Assembly: GCA_020250125.1 (NCBI GenBank)
Contig: JADCEL010000061.1
Span: 1-64,000 of the forward strand
DNA length: 64,000 nucleotides
Direction of reading: 5' to 3'
From: Rhodobacter sp.
GTDB taxonomy: Bacteria; Pseudomonadota; Alphaproteobacteria; Rhodobacterales; Rhodobacteraceae
Positions 10,749-21,914 of this stretch are shown in pieces (within the stretch, counting starts at the first letter, position 1; the number at the start of each line of letters is the position of its first letter). The translations under genes and the position numbers were made by a program. The notes under the pieces are model-generated. The model worked only from the letters and a program-made list of their open reading frames with translations, was not told where the DNA came from and did no database searches.

Positions 10749-10923
10749 ACAGACCTCGGCTTCACACGGCCCGGACCTATCCGAGTCCGCAGGAAGGCAC
10801 CAATGCTATCTTGCACAAAGCGCCAGACCGGGGCCGCGCCGGATTGCGCCCCTGCTTGCGAATGGCAAAGACCGGACCATCCGATGATCCGGTCCGCGCC
10901 GCCCCTGCCGCTTTGGGTCTGGC

Positions 10924-10955
10924 GGGCCGGCGGAACCGCCCTGGTCCGCCGGCCC
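10924..10955 (-). terminator. Hairpin downstream of eno
   Basis: GGGCCGGCGGA and TCCGCCGGCCC form a perfect 11-bp stem with a 10-nt loop, ending 8 bp beyond the eno stop codon. There is no clear T-tract, which is common for GC-rich alphaproteobacterial terminators. Confidence 0.6.
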
Positions 10956-10962
10956 CTGCCGC

Positions 10963-12330
<1,368 letters not shown>

Positions 12331-12490
12331 CTAAATCGGAGGTTTGCTTCGTGCCTGCAAAACCCCTGAGGATGGGGCAAAGCTCCGGCAGGTCGAAAAC
12401 GCATCTGTGCAGCGCAATGGCCCAAGAACAGGACACGCTTAAAGTCATACCGTAGCGGCTGGGACAGGGCAAATCCACAAAGTGTCCGAA

Positions 12491-13687
12491 CTATGACTGT
12501 ATGAACTTTTCATACATGCTCATGAAACGCTTTTTCAATACAGGATCAGACAACTCAGGTTTTTCTAATTCTGGTAACCAATCTTCAAGACGCTGAACCG
12601 CTTCTGGGTTGGCACCTGACATCTCTGCGCTCCTTGTCAAATGATCGATAACTTCAAGAGCATGGCCAATTATCATCATCCTGTCAGTCGACCGCGTGGC
12701 GAATTTGAGAGAATTCAGATGCGTGTCGAGAAGGCGAAGGCGCTCGACCACATCCGTTACCGAAGCGGCTTCCGCCTCTGCTTCACTTTGGCGGTGGATG
12801 CGTTGCAGTTGGCGAGCGTAACGGGCGGAGCGTACCTTCTCACGCAACCGCCGGAAACCAGCAAATCCTGCGGCACCCAGTACGGTGGCAGAGAATGTAA
12901 GACCGGACAAAACTACGGCACCAAACACCGCAAACCCAAATAAGACATGTTGATCAGCATCAACTTGCTGCAAAGGTTGCCAATTCCAAGGTATCCAAAC
13001 AAGTCTAATCACCGCAAAAAAAATAAGAATAGGTAAAGAGACTAACGCCAATGCCACTAGAAACAGTACTGAATAACCTGTTGCAAATATCATCCCTGTG
13101 GTAATCCAGCCGATCAAAATTGAAAGAAAAAATCTTCCAATTTTCAGACTGGTTTCATTGCGAGAGCCGTCAGGAAGATCAAAGTTTATATTCGTCACAT
13201 GGAATTGATAGAAATATAGGCTCAAAAGAAAATATATGATAACAAAGGCTAGTATAAAAATCGAAATGAGCCTGTCCTGCTCTGATATGTCGACATGATA
13301 ATTGTCACCACCGATAAGCTTCAATCTTATGTCAGCGCCAATGACAAAAACAATAGCAATGAGAAAATACATCATGGTCAATCCAAAAGAGATCGGGCTG
13401 AAGATGCGCGGCGTAACAACCGGTTGCATCATGACATCAGTTTTTCCGCCTTCTGGTTGAGTTTCAGCGAGTTGCCAGCGAATAGTCACGCTGGGTGCGA
13501 GTCGATCCAAGTAGAAGCGAGGCATGATCGCATTATATCGAGAATCAATGTAGGACTGTGCAGTAGACCGCATTTGAGAAATTTCGTCTTCAGTCGGCTG
13601 GTTTACGATTAGCCGAGCTTTGCATCCTTGCAGAGATAGAATCAAAAACAACATTAAAAGAAGATGGCGAGAGACCTTAATAATCAT
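12491..13687 (-). CDS. Unknown lipoprotein-signal polytopic membrane protein
   Basis: I do not recognise this 398-residue protein. The N-terminus is a lipoprotein-type signal (LILSLQGC, Cys22) followed by a soluble stretch with aromatic residues. About four or five membrane helices come next: near residues 98-118, 143-164, 190-235 (probably two) and 248-275. The remainder (about 280-398) is a charged, coiled-coil-prone domain rich in Arg, Glu and Ala. Its ATG overlaps the end of the upstream gene by 11 bp, so the two are translationally linked. It sits in the AT-rich island. It may be a signalling or defence-like membrane protein, but nothing proves a function. Confidence 0.7.
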   Translation of the reverse strand: MIIKVSRHLLLMLFLILSLQGCKARLIVNQPTEDEISQMRSTAQSYIDSRYNAIMPRFYLDRLAPSVTIRWQLAETQPEGGKTDVMMQPVVTPRIFSPISFGLTMMYFLIAIVFVIGADIRLKLIGGDNYHVDISEQDRLISIFILAFVIIYFLLSLYFYQFHVTNINFDLPDGSRNETSLKIGRFFLSILIGWITTGMIFATGYSVLFLVALALVSLPILIFFAVIRLVWIPWNWQPLQQVDADQHVLFGFAVFGAVVLSGLTFSATVLGAAGFAGFRRLREKVRSARYARQLQRIHRQSEAEAEAASVTDVVERLRLLDTHLNSLKFATRSTDRMMIIGHALEVIDHLTRSAEMSGANPEAVQRLEDWLPELEKPELSDPVLKKRFMSMYEKFIQS

Positions 13688-14237
13688 AGCGTTTAGCCGC
13701 TTTAGCGATGGCGACTAACGATTTGTTTGTTTGAGATAAGTCAGAGCTGATTGTCTTAAGGGCAATGGTAAATGACCCAGACAAGACAGATACAAGCCGG
13801 AGTATCTCAGATCTCTCTGATTTTATTGAAAATGTCCGATGGTTGATATAGCTCCATTGGCCCGGCGATAGATTAGCTTCCTTGAGAACCGAGTCGTCGA
13901 GCTTAACCTGCTGGTCATTTAGATGGTCAACAATACCGCGAAGGAAGTCGCAGACCTGCATGAAATGTGACTGAATTAGCTCCCGTCGTCCGCGTTCGAC
14001 AGACACCGCCAACTCCCCGATTGACTCATAAAAACTGTAGTAGCTTTGTATCCTCTGGCGTTCAGTCTCCTCTGCTTCAAGGCGTAACTTCGCGTCGAGT
14101 ATGGACGCCAGTCGAATGGTGTCCTGCCGGTATTTTACGAGATCTGCCAAGGTCCCCAGAGCGGGTTCCGCCAACGCCCGGGCGAGTGCCTCAAACGCTT
14201 CCCTCGCAAGAACGAGTTCACCACCACCTGCGATCAT
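13677..14237 (-). CDS. Unknown helical protein upstream of the island membrane protein
   Basis: This 186-residue protein is predicted to be almost entirely alpha-helical, with an amphipathic middle (ILDAKLRLEAEETERQRIQS) that could form a coiled coil. It has no signal peptide or membrane helix and no recognised motif. It is the first gene of the two-gene island operon and overlaps the next start. The C-terminal part is AT-rich, while its first 60 codons are closer to the host composition. Confidence 0.65.
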   Translation of the reverse strand: MIAGGGELVLAREAFEALARALAEPALGTLADLVKYRQDTIRLASILDAKLRLEAEETERQRIQSYYSFYESIGELAVSVERGRRELIQSHFMQVCDFLRGIVDHLNDQQVKLDDSVLKEANLSPGQWSYINHRTFSIKSERSEILRLVSVLSGSFTIALKTISSDLSQTNKSLVAIAKAAKRYDY

Positions 14238-14489
14238 TGACCCCTCGTTGGCCCGACAGCATCAACTGTTCAATTTTTCAGATCTTCGGAGCTATGGATA
14301 TCCGAACTGATCGCTACGCGCAATACACGCTGGTTTGAATCACGTTGCCTTGACGGCTCGCTGCTCGGGGATATGGATCACTGGACCGTGATAATGCCCG
14401 CCTTCCTTTACAGAATCTTAACACAGCTCCACAACCCATTGAAAACAATAATGCCGTTATCTGTCCCACGGTGGGCGGCCCTCTTTTTC

Positions 14490-15374
14490 CTAACTGCGAG
14501 GCTCCGTTTTCTGCCGCGCCCGCGCGCGTTCGCGGGCAAAGGTGTAAAGCCCCGACCCGATGATCAGCGCGGCCCCGGTCAGCGTCCAGGCATCGGGACG
14601 CTCGCCGAAGACCGCTACCCCGATGATCAGCGCGAAGATCAGACGCGAATAGCGGAAGGGCGTTGTCACCGAAACCTCGCCCCGCCGCATCGCCGCCGTG
14701 ATCGCCCAGTAGGAGGCAATGCTGAACCCCAGCGCACCGGCAAGATAGCCGACATGCGCCCCCGTCACCGGAACCGGCCCGCCCGTGGCGGCCAGCATGG
14801 CTGCGGCCAGCGGGATCAGCGACAGAAACCCCCAGGCCGAAAGCTGCATCGAGGTGATCGTCGGGGCGACCCGCCGCGTTGCCAGGTCGCGCACCGCAAG
14901 CCCGGCCACCGCCAGCAACGCCCAGAGCGAGGCCGGATCAAACCCGCTCAGGCCCGGGCGGATGATCACCAGCACCCCCAGAAAACCCACCGAAATCGCG
15001 GTCCAGCGCCGCCAGCCCACAGTCTCGCCCAGAAAGACCGCCGCGCCAAAGGTGACGGCCAGCGGCATGGCCTGAAAAATGGCCGCGACCAGCGACAGGG
15101 GTGCCAGCGCCAGCGCGGTGATAAAGCCCAAAGTGCCGATCACCTCGCCCGCATTGCGCCAGATCACCGGGGCTGTCAGCGCCTCGGCAGACCAGATGCG
15201 CTTGCCCTGACGGCGCGCCAGAAGGATGAACACCGGCGCACCACCGGCGGCCAGCGCCAGCAGGATCTGCCCGGTGGGCAGGTCGGCCGCCGCCCATTTC
15301 ACGAACATGTCCTCGATGGCAAAGCCCGCCATCGCGGCGACCATCAGAATGATGCCGCGCAGATTGTCCCGCAT
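14490..15374 (-). CDS. EamA-family (drug/metabolite) transporter
   Basis: The 294-residue protein has ten hydrophobic segments arranged as two EamA repeats, opening with MRDNLRGIILMVAAMAGFAI. Motifs such as FLGETVGWRRWTAISVGFLGV are typical of the family. It is probably an inner-membrane exporter of small metabolites; the substrate is unknown. It begins 11 bp after the fur stop, so it is probably co-transcribed with fur. Confidence 0.85.
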   Translation of the reverse strand: MRDNLRGIILMVAAMAGFAIEDMFVKWAAADLPTGQILLALAAGGAPVFILLARRQGKRIWSAEALTAPVIWRNAGEVIGTLGFITALALAPLSLVAAIFQAMPLAVTFGAAVFLGETVGWRRWTAISVGFLGVLVIIRPGLSGFDPASLWALLAVAGLAVRDLATRRVAPTITSMQLSAWGFLSLIPLAAAMLAATGGPVPVTGAHVGYLAGALGFSIASYWAITAAMRRGEVSVTTPFRYSRLIFALIIGVAVFGERPDAWTLTGAALIIGSGLYTFARERARARQKTEPRS

Positions 15375-15385
15375 GTCGGCGACCG

Positions 15386-15799
15386 TCAGCCTTTCTTTGC
15401 GGGAACGCCGTACAGTTCCAGCCTGTGTCCGATCAGCCTGTAGCCCAGACGTGCCGCGATCCTCTCTTGCAGCGCTTCGATCTCGGGGTCGACAAATTCC
15501 GTGACCTTGCCTGAATTCATGTCGATCAGGTGATCATGGTGGTCGCGCTCGGCATCCTCATAGCGGGCGCGCCCGTCGCCGAATTCCAGCCGGTCCAGGA
15601 TGCCGGCCTCTTCGAACAGCTTCACCGTGCGATAGACGGTGGCGATCGAGATGCGCGGGTCAATGGCGCTGGCACGGTTGTACAGGGCTTCGACATCCGG
15701 GTGGTCTTCAGCGGCCCCGATGACACGCGCCACGATGCGGCGCTGGTCTGTCATGCGCAGGCCCTTGGCCTCGCAGCGCGCGATGATGGTTTCGGCCAT
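15386..15799 (-). CDS. fur: Fur/Mur-family metal-responsive regulator
   Basis: The 137-residue protein begins MAETIIARCEAKGLRMTDQR. It has the winged-helix segment ISIATVYRTVKLFEEAGI and the histidine-rich metal site ERDHHDHLID. The CxxC pair that binds structural zinc in enterobacterial Fur is absent, as in many alphaproteobacterial Fur/Mur proteins, which respond to manganese or iron. The ATG at 15799 is chosen because upstream residues in the track are not family-like. It is divergent from an EamA gene. Confidence 0.88.
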   Translation of the reverse strand: MAETIIARCEAKGLRMTDQRRIVARVIGAAEDHPDVEALYNRASAIDPRISIATVYRTVKLFEEAGILDRLEFGDGRARYEDAERDHHDHLIDMNSGKVTEFVDPEIEALQERIAARLGYRLIGHRLELYGVPAKKG

Positions 15800-15938
15800 G
15801 GGCGTCTCCGCAGGCGGGTCGGTCGCGGCAGGCTTTATGTCATTCGCCCCGTCATCGCCAGCCAATTTGTCCCTGTGGCGGTGCCTTGACAGCCTGCGGA
15901 CACCGACGCATGGCTTGCCTCCGGGAAAAGGGAACGCA

Positions 15939-16844
15939 ATGCCACGCAAGGACAGGATCGATGCGCTTGGTGCGGCGGCCCTGGTCGGCATGGCCCTGCT
16001 CTTTGCGGTCAACCAGGTCTCGATCAAGCTGTTGAACACCGGGTTCCAGCCGGTGTTTCTGGCCGGGCTGCGGTCCTGCCTTGCCTTGGTCTGCCTATAC
16101 GGCTGGATGCGGTTTCGGGGGTACGGTCTGCAATTCTCTGCCAGCACGGCACCGGCCGGGGCGCTGATGGGCAGCCTTTTTGCGGCGGAATTCCTGCTTT
16201 TGTTCCTTGCGCTGGATCTGACGACGGTCGTGCGCACCTCGATCCTGTTTTATTCCATGCCGGTCTGGATGGCGCTGATGGCCCATGTCGGTCTGCCGGG
16301 CGAACGGATCACGGTGCAAAAGGGGGTCGGGCTGGCCCTGGCCTTTGCCGGAACGGCCTGGGCGATCCTGGATCGGGGGGGTGCGGACGGCACAGCCAGT
16401 CTGGCGGGGGACCTGTGCGCGCTTGGCGGTGCGCTGGGATGGGCCGGTACCGCCTATATGGCACGGGGGTCGGCCATGGTGCGCGAACGGCCCGAGATGC
16501 AGCTGTTCTGGATGCTTCTGGTCTCTGGCCCGCTGCTTGTGCTGCTTGCCCCCGCCTTTGGCCCGCTGATCCGTGACCTTCAGCCCCTGCACTTTGCCGG
16601 GCTGTTCTTTCAGGTGGTGATCGTCGTGACGGCCGGTTTCATCATCTGGCTTTGGCTCTTGTCGGTCTATCCGGCGTCCGGGGTTGCCAGCTTTTCCTTC
16701 CTGACCCCGGTCTTCGGGCTGACCCTGGGGTGGCTTCTGCTGGACGAGCCTGTGGGGCCGGGGATTCTGGGGGCGGCTGCGCTGGTGTCGGCGGGAATCG
16801 TGCTGATCAACCGCCGACCCGCCGCGCCGCCTGTGCGCGACTGA
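15939..16844 (+). CDS. EamA-family (drug/metabolite) transporter
   Basis: The 301-residue protein has ten hydrophobic segments in two EamA halves (for example FLTPVFGLTLGWLLLDEPVG near the C-terminus). It starts MPRKDRIDALGAAALVG at the ATG at 15939; the longer ORF overlaps fur and is not credible. A TTGACA lies at 15886, but its -10 partner is weak. Divergence from fur could mean metal-linked control, but no clear Fur box was seen. The substrate is unknown. Confidence 0.85.
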   Translation: MPRKDRIDALGAAALVGMALLFAVNQVSIKLLNTGFQPVFLAGLRSCLALVCLYGWMRFRGYGLQFSASTAPAGALMGSLFAAEFLLLFLALDLTTVVRTSILFYSMPVWMALMAHVGLPGERITVQKGVGLALAFAGTAWAILDRGGADGTASLAGDLCALGGALGWAGTAYMARGSAMVRERPEMQLFWMLLVSGPLLVLLAPAFGPLIRDLQPLHFAGLFFQVVIVVTAGFIIWLWLLSVYPASGVASFSFLTPVFGLTLGWLLLDEPVGPGILGAAALVSAGIVLINRRPAAPPVRD

Positions 16845-16887
16845 ATTTCAGGCAAGCCTGGCCGTCGGCGGCGGATCGGGGGCGCGG

Positions 16888-16898
16888 CCCCCCCCCCC
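16888..16898. repeat. Homopolymer tract of 11 C
   Basis: An unbroken run of 11 C lies 43 bp after the EamA stop, inside GC-rich DNA. Such tracts are prone to slippage and to sequencing error. It is outside any coding region here. The surrounding 16845-17150 region shows no gene. Confidence 0.9.
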
Positions 16899-17150
16899 GC
16901 CGCGCGGTGCCGGTGCCCGCAACCTGTCGGCCTTTTGCTGCGCCGCATCACGCAGGCGGGCAGACCACAGCGATATTTCTTGCGCCCCTCTGTGGTGCCG
17001 GGCGTGGTGCCCGGCGGGTTTGCCGATTTGGATCGCCCCAGATTCGTCCACAGCCTGCGCGGCGGCCTGTGGCATCCTTGCCCGGTCAAGAGGGATTATC
17101 ACGCGCTGCGCCAAATTTCGGGATTGCGAGCTTCGGGCAAATACGACAGT

Positions 17151-17187
17151 TTGACGAAGCTGCGCAAAACCACACCATATCTGGTGG
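17151..17187 (+). promoter_or_regulatory. Candidate nrdJ promoter with overlapping NrdR box
   Basis: TTGACG at 17151-17156 is followed after 17-18 bp by a weak -10 (ACCATA/CCATAT). Overlapping that -10 is the 16-nt sequence ACACCATATCTGGTGG (17172-17187). It has 5-bp inverted arms (CACCA/TGGTG) and resembles the NrdR-box pattern acaCwAtATaTwGtgt. NrdR represses ribonucleotide reductase genes in many bacteria. Only one box is evident, whereas tandem boxes are usual. Confidence 0.5.
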
Positions 17188-17203
17188 CAAGCGAAGCGGC
17201 CTT

Positions 17204-17297
17204 AAAGCATCGGAACCGCGCGCCCCTTCCGGGGCGTGAAAGCGCCGGCAACATCCGCAGCCGGTGCGGCGATGCTTTTGGTCCGCAGGACACCGGC
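17204..17297 (+). promoter_or_regulatory. Structured nrdJ leader
   Basis: Three pairings are visible in the long leader: AAAGCATCG (17204) with CGATGCTTT (17270), the tight hairpin CGCCCC-TTCC-GGGGCG (17221-17236), and GCCGGTG (17260) with CACCGGC (17291). The first and third interlock, as in a pseudoknot or mutually exclusive folds. NrdJ needs adenosylcobalamin, so a B12 switch would make sense. However, the conserved B12-box sequences were not found, so the ligand, if any, is unknown. Confidence 0.4.
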
Positions 17298-17356
17298 AGC
17301 ACGACATTGGCAGACGGACGCGGCAGCAAGCCGCGCCGGAACAGGAGTTGGGGCAG

Positions 17357-20300
17357 ATGAAGATCGAGCGCAAGTTCACCACGGCCGAGAGCGGTGCCTA
17401 CGGCACCATCGGGTTTTTCACCACCACGTCCGAAATCCGCAATCCTGACGGAACGGTCGTGTTCCGCAACGACGCCGTGGAAGTTCCCGAAGGCTGGAGC
17501 CAGGTCGCCTCTGACGTGCTGGCGCAGAAGTATTTCCGCAAGGCGGGCGTTCCGGCGCTGCGCAAGCGCGTGAAGGAAAAGGGCGTGCCCGAATTCCTGT
17601 GGCGTTCGGTGCCCGATCACGACGCGCTGGCAGCCCTGCCCGAGGCAGAGCGGTTCGTCGGCGAAACCAGCGCCCGCCAGGTGTTTGACCGTATGGCCGG
17701 GGCCTGGGCCTATTGGGGCTGGAAGGGCGGCTATTTCACCACCGAGGCCGATGCCCGCGCCTATCACGACGAGATGCGCTTCATGCTGGCCCGCCAGATG
17801 GCAGCCCCCAACAGCCCGCAATGGTTCAACACCGGCCTGCATTGGGCTTACGGCGTCGACGGCCCGGCACAGGGCCATTTCTATGTCGATTACAGGACCG
17901 GCACCCTGACCAAATCCGACAGTGCCTATGAACACCCCCAGCCCCATGCCTGCTTCATCCAGTCGGTCAGCGATGATCTGGTGAACGATGGCGGCATCAT
18001 GGATCTGTGGGTCCGCGAGGCGCGCCTGTTCAAATACGGCTCGGGCACCGGCACCAATTTCTCATCGCTGCGCGGCGAGGGCGAAAAGCTGTCGGGCGGC
18101 GGCAGGTCTTCGGGTCTGATGGGCTTTCTCAAGATCGGTGACCGGGCGGCGGGTGCCATCAAATCGGGCGGGACCACGCGCCGCGCCGCCAAGATGGTGA
18201 TCTGCGACATGGATCACCCCGATATCGAAGCCTTCATCAACTGGAAGGTCATCGAAGAACAGAAAGTGGCCTCGCTGGTTGCCGGATCGAAGGCGCATGA
18301 AACCAGGCTGAACGACATTTTCGCCGCGATCAAGGCCTGGGATGGCGCGGAAGCCGACGCCACCGATCCGGCCAGGAACGCCGGCCTGAAGGCCGCGATC
18401 CGGTCGGCGAAAAAGGCGATGATCCCGGAAACCTATGTGGGCCGCATCCTGCAATATGCGCGCCAGGGCTATTCCGGCATCGAGTTTCCCACCTATGACA
18501 CCGACTGGGATTCCGAAGCCTATGTCACCGTTTCCGGCCAGAATTCGAACAACTCTGTCCGCGTCACCGATGCCTTCCTGCAGGCGGTAAGAAATGACAC
18601 GGACTGGGGCCTGATCCGGCGCACCGACGGCAAGGTGGCAAGAACCGTCAAGGCCCGCGATCTGTGGGATCAGGTCGGTCATGCCGCCTGGGCCTGCGCC
18701 GACCCCGGCATCCAGTTCCACGACACGGTCAACGCCTGGCACACCTGCCCGGCGGACGGGCCGATCCGCGGATCGAACCCCTGTTCGGAATACATGTTCC
18801 TGGATGACACGGCCTGCAACCTGGCCTCGATGAACCTGCTGACCTTCCGCAACGGCACGGCCTTTGACGCCGGAGGCTATATCCACGCAACGCGCCTTTG
18901 GACCGTGACGCTGGAAATCTCGGTGCTGATGGCGCAGTTCCCGTCACGGGAAATTGCGCAGCGGTCCTACGACTTCCGCACGCTGGGCCTGGGCTATGCC
19001 AATATCGGCGGCCTGTTGATGACGATGGGCCTCGGCTATGATTCGGCGCAAGGGCGGGCGCTGTGTGGCGCGCTGTCTGCGATCATGACCGGTGTCGCCT
19101 ATGCCACCTCGGCCGAAATGGCGGGCGAGTTGGGGGCGTTTCCGGGCTATGCCCGCAATGCCGACCATATGCTGCGCGTCATCCGCAACCACCGCCGCGC
19201 CGCGATGGGCGATACCACCGGCTATGTCGGTGTCAACGTGGTGCCTGTGGCGCTGGATGCCGGCAACTGCCCGGACCCGCGCCTGATCGCCCTGGCGCGC
19301 GAGGCCTGGGACACCGCCCTGACGCTGGGCGAAAGGCACGGCTACCGCAACGCCCAGACCACCGTCGTCGCCCCGACCGGCACCATCGGGCTGGTCATGG
19401 ATTGCGACACCACCGGAATCGAGCCGGACTTCGCGCTGGTCAAGTTCAAGAAGCTTGCGGGGGGCGGTTACTTCAAGATCATCAACCGGTCGGTCCCGGC
19501 GGCGCTTGAAACGCTGGGCTATGGCCCGGCCCAGATTGCCGAAATCATCGCCTGTGCGGTGGGTCACGGCAGCCTTGGCAACTGCCCCGGCATCAACCAC
19601 ACCGCGCTGATCGGCCACGGTTTCGGCCCGCGCGAGATCGAAAAGATCGAAGCCGCCCTGCCATCGGCCTTTGACATCCGCTTTGTCTTCAACCAGTGGA
19701 CCCTGGGCGAGGAGTTCTGCAAAGGCACGCTGGGCATTCCGGCAGAGAAGCTGAACGATCCGACCTTCGATCTGCTGGCCCATCTTGGCTTTACCCGCGC
19801 CCAGGTGGCGGCTGCCAACGACCATGTCTGCGGCATGATGACACTGGAAAACGCGCCCTTCCTGAAGCCGGAACACTATGCCGTCTTCGATTGTGCCAAT
19901 CCCTGCGGCAAGACCGGCAAGCGCTTTCTGTCGGTCGAAAGCCACATCCACATGATGGCGGCGGCCCAAAGCTTTATCTCCGGGGCCATTTCCAAAACCA
20001 TCAACATGCCCAATTCCGCCACGATTGCAGAGGCGCTGGCGGCCTATGAACTCAGCTGGTCGCTGGGCATCAAGGCCAATGCGCTCTACCGCGACGGATC
20101 GAAGCTGTCGCAGCCGCTGGCCTCGGCGCTGGTCGGGGATGATGAAGAGGCGGAAGAAAGCCTGGCCACCGGCAATCCGGCGTCCAAGGCGCAGGTTCTG
20201 GCCGAGAAGATCATCGAAAAGGTGATCATCAAGGAAATCGTCCGCTCGAACCGCGAAAAACTGCCCGAGCGCCGCAAGGGCTATACGCAAAAGGCCATCG

Positions 20301-21028
20301 TCGGCGGCCACAAGGTGTATCTGCGCACCGGCGAGTATCAGGACGGCAGCTTGGGCGAGATCTTCATCGACATGCACAAGGAAGGGGCCGGCTTTCGCGC
20401 GATGATGAACAACTTCGCAATCGCGGTCAGCGTCGGCCTGCAATATGGTGTTCCGCTTGAGGAATTTGTAGAGGCATTTACCTTTACCCGCTTCGAGCCT
20501 GCGGGGATGGTGCAGGGCAATGACAGCATCAAGAACGCCACCTCGATCCTGGATTACATCTTCCGCGAACTGGCGGTCAGCTATCTGGACCGCACCGATC
20601 TGGCCCATGTCAAGCCGCAGGGGGCGTCGTTCGACGACCTGGGCCGGGGCGAGGAAGAAGGCAAGCGCAACATCTCGGAAGTCTCTGACCAGGCCGCGAC
20701 CCGCGGGCTGGAGGTGCTGAAGCAGATCAGCTCCACCGGCTATCTGCGCAAGCGCCTGCCGCAGGAACTGGTGGTGCTGCAGGGCGGAATGAGTACGGCG
20801 GGTCTGGGCAGCGATGCCATGGGGTCACTCAGCCTGATGATGACCGAAACCACGACCTTCGGCGCAACCGCACTGTCGTCGGGCACCGTGGTGCTGGACG
20901 AACGGGCGAAGGCGAAGCTGCAGGGCTACACCGGCGACAGCTGCGGCGAATGCGGCCACTTTATGATGGTGCGGAACGGGTCCTGCCTGAAGTGCCAGTC
21001 ATGTGGCGCGACGACGGGGTGCAGTTAA
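17357..21028 (+). CDS. nrdJ: Adenosylcobalamin-dependent ribonucleotide reductase (class II)
   Basis: The 1223-residue protein makes deoxyribonucleotides with a B12 radical. It carries [39 protein letters not shown] and CNLASMNLL, then [14 protein letters not shown] and the C-terminal cysteine-rich zinc tail [18 protein letters not shown] ending GCS. The start at 17357 ([16 protein letters not shown]) has an AGGAG about 10 nt upstream; the track's start lies in the leader. Its tail differs from the orphan tail at 21729, which looks closer to the family consensus. Confidence 0.95.
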   Translation: MKIERKFTTAESGAYGTIGFFTTTSEIRNPDGTVVFRNDAVEVPEGWSQVASDVLAQKYFRKAGVPALRKRVKEKGVPEFLWRSVPDHDALAALPEAERFVGETSARQVFDRMAGAWAYWGWKGGYFTTEADARAYHDEMRFMLARQMAAPNSPQWFNTGLHWAYGVDGPAQGHFYVDYRTGTLTKSDSAYEHPQPHACFIQSVSDDLVNDGGIMDLWVREARLFKYGSGTGTNFSSLRGEGEKLSGGGRSSGLMGFLKIGDRAAGAIKSGGTTRRAAKMVICDMDHPDIEAFINWKVIEEQKVASLVAGSKAHETRLNDIFAAIKAWDGAEADATDPARNAGLKAAIRSAKKAMIPETYVGRILQYARQGYSGIEFPTYDTDWDSEAYVTVSGQNSNNSVRVTDAFLQAVRNDTDWGLIRRTDGKVARTVKARDLWDQVGHAAWACADPGIQFHDTVNAWHTCPADGPIRGSNPCSEYMFLDDTACNLASMNLLTFRNGTAFDAGGYIHATRLWTVTLEISVLMAQFPSREIAQRSYDFRTLGLGYANIGGLLMTMGLGYDSAQGRALCGALSAIMTGVAYATSAEMAGELGAFPGYARNADHMLRVIRNHRRAAMGDTTGYVGVNVVPVALDAGNCPDPRLIALAREAWDTALTLGERHGYRNAQTTVVAPTGTIGLVMDCDTTGIEPDFALVKFKKLAGGGYFKIINRSVPAALETLGYGPAQIAEIIACAVGHGSLGNCPGINHTALIGHGFGPREIEKIEAALPSAFDIRFVFNQWTLGEEFCKGTLGIPAEKLNDPTFDLLAHLGFTRAQVAAANDHVCGMMTLENAPFLKPEHYAVFDCANPCGKTGKRFLSVESHIHMMAAAQSFISGAISKTINMPNSATIAEALAAYELSWSLGIKANALYRDGSKLSQPLASALVGDDEEAEESLATGNPASKAQVLAEKIIEKVIIKEIVRSNREKLPERRKGYTQKAIVGGHKVYLRTGEYQDGSLGEIFIDMHKEGAGFRAMMNNFAIAVSVGLQYGVPLEEFVEAFTFTRFEPAGMVQGNDSIKNATSILDYIFRELAVSYLDRTDLAHVKPQGASFDDLGRGEEEGKRNISEVSDQAATRGLEVLKQISSTGYLRKRLPQELVVLQGGMSTAGLGSDAMGSLSLMMTETTTFGATALSSGTVVLDERAKAKLQGYTGDSCGECGHFMMVRNGSCLKCQSCGATTGCS

Positions 21029-21046
21029 GGCATGAGGAGCAGGCAA

Positions 21047-21709
21047 ATGGGTAGCAAGTTGCCCCGGAATAAGGGGAAAGTGCCGTCTTTGTCCGTTGTA
21101 CGGTATGCGGAGATTTACCGCACGATGATCCTCTATCGCGGTCAGTATTGCGATGATGAAGAACTGCGGTACTTCAAGATGCCGGACTTTTGGCAGTGGC
21201 TTTGTGGTGATGGGAAGGAAGGCTGGCAAGTAAAGACCTTCCGATCAGACCTACCTGACGATTATCTGCGGAAAGCGGCCATTATTGCTTTCGACGGTCG
21301 AATGACACTTACGGTGGATGAAATTCTATGGGAAAAAGCAAAGCTCGGCTCAAAAGTTCCAAACTTCATTCTGGGCCACGAGTTCGCGCATTTGGCCCTT
21401 GACCATCACCTTGGTAATGCGACGAAGAAGAATTTTTTGTTGAAGCAGAGAAATACGGACTTTGCGATCATTCCCCCAACCCCGGAAGAACTCGAGGCAA
21501 ACTTTGGTGGAGTCGTATTTCAGTGTGGTCCTGTACTGGAGGATGTGCGTTGGGGCGCGATAGACATTGCAAACCGGGCATTTTCAGATGTAGCGCAAGT
21601 CGAGAAGGCTATGAGGATCGTTCGTCTCGAAGCGTTCAAGCAGGAACTTAATCGACAATTGGAGGCCGAATTGCGACGGCGGTCTTCGCTTCGAAGAATT
21701 GTACTTTGA
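21047..21709 (+). CDS. ImmA/IrrE-like zinc metallopeptidase domain protein
   Basis: The 220-residue protein has the gluzincin signature LGHEFAHLALDHH (HEFAH at about residues 111-115), followed by EELEANFGGVVF (about 147-158). That spacing matches ImmA/IrrE (DUF955) proteases, which cleave repressors in phages, conjugative elements and stress systems. An AGGAG 7 nt upstream supports ATG 21047 over 21032. The gene is less GC-rich than its neighbours. It lies between the nrdJ stop and a second NrdJ tail, so it appears inserted. No XRE repressor partner is adjacent. Confidence 0.7.
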   Translation: MGSKLPRNKGKVPSLSVVRYAEIYRTMILYRGQYCDDEELRYFKMPDFWQWLCGDGKEGWQVKTFRSDLPDDYLRKAAIIAFDGRMTLTVDEILWEKAKLGSKVPNFILGHEFAHLALDHHLGNATKKNFLLKQRNTDFAIIPPTPEELEANFGGVVFQCGPVLEDVRWGAIDIANRAFSDVAQVEKAMRIVRLEAFKQELNRQLEAELRRRSSLRRIVL

Positions 21710-21728
21710 ACCAATCGCGGACCACACA

Positions 21729-21815
21729 TTCGGCGATTGTGGCAACTGCACGCTGCCGCGCAACGGGACCTGCATGAAGTGCATTACCTGTGGCGGGACG
21801 AGCGGGTGCAGTTGA
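21729..21815 (+). pseudogene. Orphan duplicate of the NrdJ C-terminal zinc tail
   Basis: A 28-codon frame without its own start reads FGDCGNCTLPRNGTC, then MKCITCGGTSGCS and a stop. It aligns over its whole length with the last 28 residues of NrdJ ([15 protein letters not shown]...GCS) while differing at many positions. It is most simply the original nrdJ 3' end, displaced when the metallopeptidase gene arrived with a replacement tail. Confidence 0.8.
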
Positions 21816-21827
21816 AGCGTCTTCTTG

Positions 21828-21914
21828 CCTGATTTGTCCGTCGACAAATCAGGCCGCGCCTGCCTGCCCCTGGCAGGCGCGTTCGCGCCCGCCCAGGCAG
21901 GCGCGGCCTGATTT
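21828..21914 (+). terminator. Nested alternative hairpins after the displaced nrdJ end
   Basis: Two stems share one arm. CCTGATTTGTC/GACAAATCAGG (21828-21853) is a perfect 11-bp stem with a 4-nt loop. The sequence from 21846-21866 is perfectly complementary to 21894-21914 (21 bp), with a 27-nt loop. The right arm ends in TTTT, so terminator function is likely. The shared AAATCAGG arm means the two folds compete, as in an attenuator. The remaining DNA to 22070 has no gene. Confidence 0.6.

Noticed and set aside
16888-16898. C11 tract as a phase-variation switch
   Set aside because: It lies after a stop codon and outside any promoter I can identify, so no gene would be switched.
17190-17356. 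Cobalamin riboswitch upstream of nrdJ
   Set aside because: The conserved B12-box and core (such as GCCACTG) are not present; only a generic structured leader is reported.
18944-20608. Large antisense ORF of 554 codons inside nrdJ
   Set aside because: It is a shadow frame caused by GC-rich codon bias, with no family resemblance or start signal.
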